From positions 44,273-108,272 of the forward strand of contig FN648515.1 of assembly GCA_000310025.1 (NCBI GenBank): a DNA stretch of 64,000 nt, given 5' to 3'. Position 1 is the stretch's first letter. Each line of letters opens with the position of its first letter. Origin of the DNA: Ectocarpus siliculosus. Lineage: Eukaryota > Sar > Phaeophyceae > Ectocarpales > Ectocarpaceae. A model generated the notes under the pieces. It was not told the origin of the DNA. It saw nothing but the letters and a program-made list of their open reading frames with translations, and made no database searches. A program made the translations under genes and the position numbers. This document shows positions 57,205 to 64,000 of the stretch, one piece after another.

Positions 57205-58060
57205 GTATCGCTTTCATGGAAGTATAAAGCAGCTTCCATGGAAGTTGAATATAATTCCAAGGAAGCTGATATCTGTACCATGGAAGCGCGAGACGGCACT
57301 TCCATAGAAGCGATAGTAACTTCCATGGCACAGAAGATTTGGAACACCGATGCGCCACTTTCACGGCAGTTAGCTTCCACGGAAGAACCATTCGACCCCC
57401 ATGGAAGTGAAATAGCTTCCATGGAAGTTGAACGTTAGTCTTTCATGGAAGCTATTCAAAACAGGATTATGGCAGCATCCATGGGAGTATTCAACCTCGG
57501 GTTAACTTCCACGGCGTCTTATCAGGGTGAGGGTTAGGGTAGGGAAGCCGAAATGAAAACATCTCCAGACGCTTCGGTGGAAGTTGCCTTCATGGAATTT
57601 TCTGTGTCACCACGGAAGTCGGTTTCGACCTCTGTCACCAACTTCCATGGAAGATGCTTTCATGGGAGTTTTCGGGCTGCCATGGAAGTAGCAGAGACTC
57701 TGTCAGGCGCCGAGCCTCCATGAACGTAGTACTTCTCCGAAAGTTCGTCGAGGTTCGTTAGAAGTCCGAAATGCAAATTCCATGGAAGCAACGAGCGGTT
57801 GCTATCGGGTCCTTCCATGGAAACGGATTAACATCCATGGAAGTTGTTCATCGCTTCCATGGAAGCATCATGGAAGCTGTAACCCGAAACAGGCGAACAT
57901 ATTCCATGCAAGTCTATTTGACTTCCATGGAAGTCAATTCCCGAAACAGGCGAACATATTCCATGGAAGTCTACTTGACTTCCATGGAAGTCAATTCATG
58001 AAACAGGCGAACGGATTCCATGGAAGTCAATTTCGACTTCCACGGAAGCTTGTTCCATTT
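57205..58060. repeat. Palindrome array, block 4
   Basis: More CTTCCATGGAAG dyads with the usual centre variants. At 57890-58030, three units of about 58-60 bases (CCGAAACAGGCGAACATATT plus CCATGGAAGTC(T/A)A(C/T)TT) form a short tandem. The block ends near 58060 at CTTCCACGGAAGCTTGTTCC. Confidence 0.88.
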
Positions 58061-58142
58061 GCCAAATAGTGTGGGTTACCCTAGACAACTCGCCGAAACA
58101 TGACACTACTCATAAGGTCGTATTGCAGTTGTGTTCCAAGGT

Positions 58143-58694
58143 CTACCTCTCACCAGCTGGATGTCCCTTGTTGGCCGTCAAATCGACCGAGGCCGAGTCC
58201 GAATCCGATTCGGATGACGCGTCACGTACGGTTCCCGAGGAGCTCCCCCCGCCTTGTATACGTTGCATCATTTGCATCAGAGCTGCAAGCTGTGCCGGGT
58301 CTAACCCAGGTATCTGAGAGGGACGTAGGAGGGGGGGTGGGGGGACGCGTGGAGCTGAGGGCCGGCGAAGACTAATAGTTCGTGCGTGCGTGGCGTCTGT
58401 GTATTCGACACCGGAGGCAAGCGGGTGCAGTATGCGTGGGTCACTACTTGCAGGTGCGTCTGGCTGCAATGAGCAAAGCCGCTTGAACCGCGGTTTGGGG
58501 GCGTGGAGTGTGCTGTATAGACTGGGGACAGGGCGTTGTGGATTTTGCACCCCGTGGAGGTGACTTCCCCCAGCGCAGTGGTCTTGACTGCGACCCGCAT
58601 AGGGTGTGTGTGGGGCTGTGGTTGAAGGAAATGTGTACTGTATCATCGATTGTACACAGGTGGAGGTCGAACCCCCTTGGGGACTTTTCGGCAA
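58143..58694 (-). CDS. Hypothetical Pro/Ser-rich ORF, 183 codons
   Basis: A minus-strand frame whose last ~75 codons look exonic: Pro-rich VPPPPLLRPSQIPGLD, a helix LAALMQMMQRIQGGG, then an acidic Ser/Asp run and the stop TAG at 58143-58145. The first part is less convincing and has no clear ATG start, so an acceptor inside the frame is likely. No domain is recognised. Confidence 0.35.
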   Translation of the reverse strand: MPKSPQGGSTSTCVQSMIQYTFPSTTAPHTPYAGRSQDHCAGGSHLHGVQNPQRPVPSLYSTLHAPKPRFKRLCSLQPDAPASSDPRILHPLASGVEYTDATHARTISLRRPSAPRVPPPPLLRPSQIPGLDPAQLAALMQMMQRIQGGGSSSGTVRDASSESDSDSASVDLTANKGHPAGER

Positions 58695-58784
58695 GGGGGG
58701 GGGGGGGTCATCGGCAAGGTCGAGCCCCTGAAGAGTCCGTTGGGTTGTCCAACCTCCGTCCCTTCACCAACCTTGGCAACCCCT

Positions 58785-59215
58785 GACAGAAGAACGGTTT
58801 GGCAAACTCATTGCCTAGGATGTGCTTGCCAAGCTCGTTCGCGTACGTGAGATTGGCAAGGCTAGTTATAGCCAGCGTGCGATTGGCGATTGGCAAGGTC
58901 GTTTTCGAACTTGAGATTGGCAAGGCTAGTTATAGCCAGCGTGCGATTGGCGATTGGCAAGGTCGTTTTCGAACTTGAGATTGGCAACGCTAGTTCGGGA
59001 ACGTGTGATTGGCAAGGCTCATTGCCTACGATGTGCTTGCCAAGCTTGTTCGCGAACATGAGATTGGCAAGGCTAGTTCGCGAGCGTGCGATTGGCGATT
59101 GGCAAGCTTGTTCGCGAAAGTGGGATTGCAAGCTCGACCCGGATATTGGCAAGGCTCATTGCCTACCATGTGTTTGGCAAGGCTAGTTCGCGAGCGTGAG
59201 ATTGCCAAGGTGCTC
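58785..59215 (+). repeat. GATTGGCAAGGC minisatellite, ~63-bp and shorter units
   Basis: ATTGGCAAGGCTAGTTATAG opens two nearly identical 63-base units at 58852 and 58915. Around them, shorter variants with GATTGGCAAGG, CTAGTTCGCGAGCGTG and CATTGCCTA(C/G)GATGTG alternate, some inverted (CTTGCCAA). It carries reading frames on both strands that are only repeat artefacts. A long G run (about 58696-58707) precedes it. Confidence 0.85.
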
Positions 59216-60864
59216 TGAGCACTTCGACTGGCAGGCTCGGTGAATGTACGAGATAGTTAGCCAGTCACGTTCGCTAAGGCCGACAACGCGAAGGTCGTAC
59301 CCGCCCCCGCCCCCGGCACCTCACAGCCGTCGTGGTCGAGGACAGTAAGAGATGGATATAGAGTTCTTCCTTTTCCCGCGAATCCACACATACATGCTTG
59401 TAAATTACAAAAAAAGCGACAGCGACTCTTCTCGATGCAATATGTGCCTCTCTACAGTAGACCGACGCACAGCGCGAAAGGTATATCGGCAAAAAGGCAA
59501 CAAACTCATGCAGTAATATAAACATACCCGCAAGTACAACGGAGTCCGTAGCGGAAATACGCGCTCAACTCCCCCCATGGCAAAAAAAAAAACGCGACAC
59601 ATGAGTCATCATCGCCACCCTCCACCCCCTCCAGATGACAGGCTACAACACGAAGCGCCACCACATGTAACTCACAAGAGTAGACATCATAGAACCAAGA
59701 GAATGGTCGCTACAAGAGACACAGCGTATGCCACAAAACGCACACCGAGATATCACCATAACCCGCCGTCTCACTCTCTCCATAACAAGACAAGCAAAAA
59801 CAACCGACACAATCGAACACCCGCAGACCACAACACTAGAAACGCCCCCGCACGCAGGGGCACAAGAAGAGACACCCCTCTCTACTTCTACGCGCAGCCT
59901 ATGTACCGTCCTCGAGGAACTCAACATTTTACACGTGCATATACATGATTCGGATACTTGAACAACACCCCGCGAGCTTTCTTGGTCGAACCCGGCAAGG
60001 GTCAGACCACCAGATAGCAACAAACACGTGGATAAGACGTACTCACAAAAACCCATACAAAGTCCTTGGCGAGAGGAAAGTCCGCGGCTTCGCGCACCTC
60101 CTCCGTCAGCCACGACTAAAACACCACAGAAAGAAGAGTAACCACCCTCTCTACGACAGTCCAGATGTAAAAACTAAGACAATGTACCACAACAACAACG
60201 GTACCAAACCCTGTGCCATTCGACCGGCACCGTCCGCCGTGCAACGTCGACGACCTCGCATTATTTTACAAACGAACAGGATGCACACGCATCCCTTGAG
60301 CCTCTCTCGACAAACACATGATCACCCGTAGTTTTACAGAACCCCCGCCCGCGCTAACAAAAAAAAAACACAGCACCGTCTGCAGTCACAGACAAAAATA
60401 CGAAACCAAAATTTAAAGACACACACGTCGACAACAACAACGGAACAAGACCGTCTTTTTCTACGCGCAGAGTACCCTACCATTCGACTAGTGTACCGTC
60501 CGCCCTGCAGCGTCGACGACCTCACACTATTGTACACATGCGGATATGAACACGACGAGGTGATCTCATAATTTACATGATCATCCGCAAGTTTACAAAA
60601 ATCCGTGCCCCCACGACTAGAAAATAAAAAAATGCAGCAAGCGTCGTCACTTCTCCCATCACGGGAAAAAACGAAACAAAAATGCCTTCTGTTGGCAGTG
60701 CGCGCAAAAGAAAGCTAGACACGCCAAACCAAACCACAGCGACTCGCCTCCGAAGAGACATGGTCGGTCGATGGTGCCACCTTGCGGCCTCCCACCTGCG
60801 TTCACTTTCGCCGCGCACGGGGGGTTCTGAACAGGCTGTGGTACAGGCCAAGAGGGCACAGCTT
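59216..60864. other. Intergenic, AC-rich; no gene recognised
   Basis: The plus strand is rich in ACA/CAC triplets (59580-60560), giving Thr/His/Arg-rich frames on one strand and Val/Cys-rich ones on the other. CTACGCGCAG and TACCGTCC phrases recur at 59890 and 60465, and CGACCTCRCA-type phrases at about 60249 and 60517, suggesting old duplication. No motif supports a gene. Confidence 0.45.
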
Positions 60865-61080
60865 CTATCCAGAAGCCTCTCCTGCTGCTCCTGTCCCTCC
60901 GGCAGCTGCTCCCGTCGCCGCCCCTTCAGCAGCTGATCCAGCCGCGGCCGACGCCGGACTCGAAACCGTCAGGTACGGCTTGAAGAAAATGTCCGCGTCT
61001 GCTTTGGACGTAATGTTGTCCGGCGTCAGCTTCTTGTCTTTGGCGATCTTGGACACGCAATTGCCCAAAAATGTGCGCAC
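60865..61080 (+). other. Ala/Pro-rich open region, unrecognised
   Basis: The plus strand codes PAAPVPPAAAPVAAPSAADP followed by GLETVRYGLKKMSASALDVM; the minus strand is equally open (Ala/Gly-rich). It recalls the Ala-rich start of the ORF at 35562. The strand cannot be decided, and coding is uncertain. Confidence 0.25.
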
Positions 61081-61132
61081 CCTGCAAGAAAGGGAAATGG
61101 GCGCGAGCCGAGAGAGAACAGGAGGCGACGCT

Positions 61133-61453
61133 CAGCCCGTGTCCCGAGGGCGATTGCAAAGCCCCCAAAACGTCCACAGTCATCAGACACAGGTAGAAAA
61201 TGCATGGTCCAAAGCCTTCACACATAGGACAGATCACATCAGCCCGTGTCCCGAGGGCGATTGCAAAGCCCCCAAAACGTCCACAGTCATCAGACACAGG
61301 TAGAAAATGCATGGTCCAAAGCCTTCACACATAGGACAGATCAGATCAGCCCGTGTCCCGAGGGCGATTGCAAAGCCCCCAAAACGTCCACAGTCATCAG
61401 ACACAGGCAGAAAATGCATGGTCCAAAGCCTTCACACATAGGACAGATCAGAT
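61133..61453 (+). repeat. Three head-to-tail copies of a 107-bp unit
   Basis: CAGCCCGTGTCCCGAGGGCG begins units at 61133, 61240 and 61347, each exactly 107 bases apart and almost identical (for example GGTAGAAAATG versus GGCAGAAAATG). 107 is not a multiple of three, so an in-frame protein repeat is unlikely. The low divergence suggests recent expansion. Confidence 0.9.
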
Positions 61454-62676
61454 CCACGCAGATCGAGCTAAATAGCTCTTTTGTTGAGGGGTATGATATG
61501 TCCCTGGTGATCGTTAGGGCATACTCCGAGTAGGTGTTCGGTGTAAGTTTCCCCGAGGTGATCTGAAGGACATAGGGAACCGGGCCCATACGTAGGCCAT
61601 TTTTATGTTTGACAGGAAGACACAAATAAAAATCATCGAGTATGAGTGGGGTGGAGGCGAGTTGTTACCCGCGCTCCCACCAATCACATGTCGATAATGT
61701 AGGACAGAGATATGTGTAGAATATTGACTGGTTGTTTCACGCCGCCGAGCGGGAATCCCCTGAAAGACGTAGCACAGCAACAGAAGCGGCAGCAGCAGCA
61801 CATACATGATGACACGCACACACACGTAGACAACACACGAGACATCAAGCACAGCAGCACACGAGACTGCTGTAGACCAAGGCCAGCCAAAGGTACACAT
61901 CATAGGAGGCTTCGGGTGCGAGACTGTCAGAGCCCGTCGCCTGCTGCTGGCAGCGTAAAAGCGAGGGAAAAGCGAGTGCACACAAGTCAGTCAATCTGCG
62001 GTCTTTCTCCGTCGACTGCCGACAGGCCAATCTTTGATCCACAACAGATACACCCCGAAACAGCGAGACAATGACGCGTACACACTTAGGGGCCATCGGG
62101 GCGATTTTTTTAGAGCCTGTTGCATGCTGCAGGCAGAGTTAGCAAGGAAAGTAAGTAGTGCACATCCACACAGCAGCAGCAGCAGCAGCAGCAAGCAACA
62201 GATTTGAGAGCTTCTCGTTTACACCATCAAATAACGTCCGGCGTTCACGTCTGGCTGGTGGTGGCGGGTAAGGTGTGTGTGTGTGCAGTGGCAGTGGTGG
62301 CCTCTGTGTGGTGGCCTATATAGGCTACATCCATATCTAACTACACCTGTTTGCCTCTCTCTCTCTCTCCTCCCTTTCTTTTTCGCGCTCGCTTCATTAT
62401 ATTTCGTTGGACCCCTACGTACGGGAGGCGAGCAGGACATAGGCGATCAGGGTATGTTTGCCACAGGTGAGCTGAAGGACATAGGTGATCGTGGAATGTT
62501 GGTTCGGTGGTGACCTGAAGGACACAAGGTGAGCTAGCGCAGGATCTGTCCGATGTGTGAAAGCCTAGCCTTGTGAGTGACAATAAAGTGTGCATAGATC
62601 GACCGGGTACGGCCGGGGTAGCACGTCGTCGGAGACTCTCTGTTGGTTGTCCTTGAGGAGGCAACACTACACTCAC
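61454..62676. other. Intergenic; CAG and CT simple repeats
   Basis: A CAG run lies at about 62171-62193, GCAGCAGCAGC near 61787, and CTCTCTCTCTC near 62356. Phrases such as GGTGAGCTGAAGGACATAGG/GGTGACCTGAAGGACACAAG/GGTGATCTGAAGGACATAGG recur near 62465, 62509 and 61557. No gene is supported. Confidence 0.5.
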
Positions 62677-62978
62677 GTCTGGTTGAAGACCTGGTCGTTG
62701 GTAGTATCGAGGTACTTCCGCTTGATCTTCTTCTTGCTCGGAGGCGCGCCGCCGTTCCTTCCTCCTCCGCACGCCGGAGTGCGGTACTTGTCCGCCCAGT
62801 CAGCTGCTCGGAGCATGGCGTTGAACCCCGGAGCCTCGTAAACATGCAGCAGTTCAGGCCCCAGCTGTCCCTCGGACCCCTGGCTCTCGTCGGGGTTCTC
62901 TTTGTTGTACTGCCGGCGGTCCTCGTCGAGGACTTCAACGAGCCAATGCACCACCTGGAACATGATGTGAGTCATCAC
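62677..62978 (-). CDS. Internal exon of an unrecognised gene
   Basis: Bounded by an acceptor (CTTTTAG) and a consensus donor (GTGAGTG), the exon of 302 bases codes HIMFQVVHWLVEVLDEDRRQ, PELLHVYEAPGFNAMLRAAD and, near its end, SKKKIKRKYLDTTNDQVFNQ. The composition is balanced and the basic KKKIKRK could be a nuclear signal. No family is recognised. The next exon would lie left of 62677, but no join of acceptable intron length was found. The previous exon is to the right. Confidence 0.5.
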
Positions 62979-64000
62979 CTAAAAGGCAGGGAAGTCGCGC
63001 GTCGGCCTAAGACGTGATTGATATCAGAGCAAGCAGAAACAAGGCGATAGGTAAGGATTGTGTAGCGTCGTGCTTGTCAGCACAAACCACTATTTACCGA
63101 ACCCATCGACTTGCTGGACCATCTGTGGGGGTACAATCGCTTTCTCGATAGTTCACGTACAAGGGAAAGCAGCCTAGATAGAACAGGGGAAAGAGGGCTA
63201 ATATAGTAGGGGTTAGCCAGGTTTGGAGGCCAATACCTTGGCTTCCTTCCTGCCTACACCTCCTTTGAGGTGAAAGAACGGAAGGTATGCGGGGCAAAGT
63301 GAACAGGGGGGTATATGTACCCTTCGGGGACAAGAAGGCGTGCCTGGTTTCTCTCCCTCTCTCTCGCTCGGCTCGTGTTGAGCAAAACATACAGCTGGGA
63401 GGGAAACAATACACGGGCTCCCATCTCGACCAAATATAAGCAAAAGAGCGTAGTGCGGGACGTGGGGCACATCATTCCAAGCAAAAGAAAGTCGATGATG
63501 CGCGAGCGGGGGGTAGGTGGGTGGGTGGGGAAGCGAAGTCATGCCGGGGCCGTTCATAGCAGTGGGACAGCAACTACATGATACAGACACGGTTAAGTTT
63601 GATAAGTTCAAGAATTCTGGCATTTTTTTTCTTCGACGTACACCTATACTGAATGAAACATTCGGGACACCGTGTGGAACACCGACAGACGAAAGAAAAA
63701 CGATACCCTCAACCCTCGCAGTGTATACCCTTCATGTCTCCGCTCCATTCCCCCAAGTTAATTACTCAGCCAACCCGTATAGCCTCCACCCCTGTGGGGC
63801 TACCTGACCCTCTCTCCTCACCCCAACATACAACATATGAATGTTCTCCACAAAACAAAATGACAAAAGATTCATTATTTTTTGTGGGCGCTTGTCGTGA
63901 CCGACCGATTTTGTGCAACCTGACCCCCCCCCCCCCCCCCCTCCTGAGCGAACAAGGCGGGCGGGTGGGAAAGTCCAACAATCCTGGATCCCCTCCCTCC
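62979..64000. other. Intergenic; no gene recognised, C homopolymer
   Basis: Open frames up to 136 codons on the minus strand lack motifs. A run of about 18 C lies at 63924-63941 near the right edge. The upstream exons of the 62.7 kb gene may be here but could not be pinned down. Confidence 0.45.

Noticed and set aside
49608-58060. Many ORFs of 60-275 codons inside the palindrome array
   Set aside because: They consist of Met-Glu-Val/Trp-Lys-type peptides produced by the repeat and occur in all frames on both strands.
61133-61453. CRISPR-like array
   Set aside because: The 107-bp units are contiguous with no unique spacers, there are no cas genes, and the surroundings are eukaryotic.

Overview
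The window looks like nuclear DNA of a eukaryote. Genes are split by introns of roughly 120-760 bases with GT...AG borders, and splice phases agree across consecutive exons. Base composition is mixed. There are many CAG/CTG, CA, GA and GGA simple repeats, proteins with poly-Gln, poly-Ala and acidic runs, and a heavy load of class I and class II transposable elements. This suits a large-genome alga or protist, for example a brown alga or another stramenopile. No marker gene or RNA gene is present, so the taxon is an inference only.

Layout. 0.9-1.8 kb: N-terminal piece of a PIF/Harbinger transposase (-). 2.5-3.8 kb: broken gag of a Copia-type retroelement (-), directly beside a 270-bp repeat (R1) whose inverted partner lies at 24.9-25.2 kb. 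7.1-14.1 kb: a gene of at least 12 exons (-) joining a ParB-like domain, a cysteine cluster and a region resembling a degenerate N4/N6 DNA methyltransferase. 14.9-20.2 kb: an eight-exon gene (+), head to head with it, with a DUF7869-like, possibly DDE-type core and one in-frame TGA. 22.2-23.7 kb: weak hypothetical exons (-). 27.6-28.5 kb: Helitron-like N-terminal fragment (-). 30.3-31.0 kb: repeat family R2, with an inverted copy at 51.9 kb. 32.3-34.5 kb: pogo-type transposase with frameshifts, set between direct copies of a GTGCGAT-rich repeat. 39.6-44.3 kb: nearly complete Copia gag-pol, followed by an extra 217-codon ORF. 46.6-47.8 kb: non-autonomous PIF/Harbinger element with clear terminal inverted repeats and a TTA target duplication. 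48-58 kb: repeat-dominated land, chiefly an array built on the palindrome CTTCCATGGAAG, split by a two-exon gene end (-) at 55.8-56.6 kb. 58.8-61.5 kb: minisatellites. 62.7-63.0 kb: one good exon (-).

How the parts relate. The only host-like genes are the ParB/methyltransferase-like gene and the terminal exons at 22.2, 55.8 and 62.7 kb. The rest is transposon-derived. In-frame TGA codons occur at the expected coding position in three unrelated transposon genes (Harbinger, DUF7869-like, Copia), always where CGA would fit. Single-base shifts are also frequent. Decay by C-to-T change plus small indels explains this best, but sequencing error and programmed recoding remain open for some sites.

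Exon borders were worked out by eye from reading frame, splice consensus and phase. All family assignments rest on motif recognition, without database searches.
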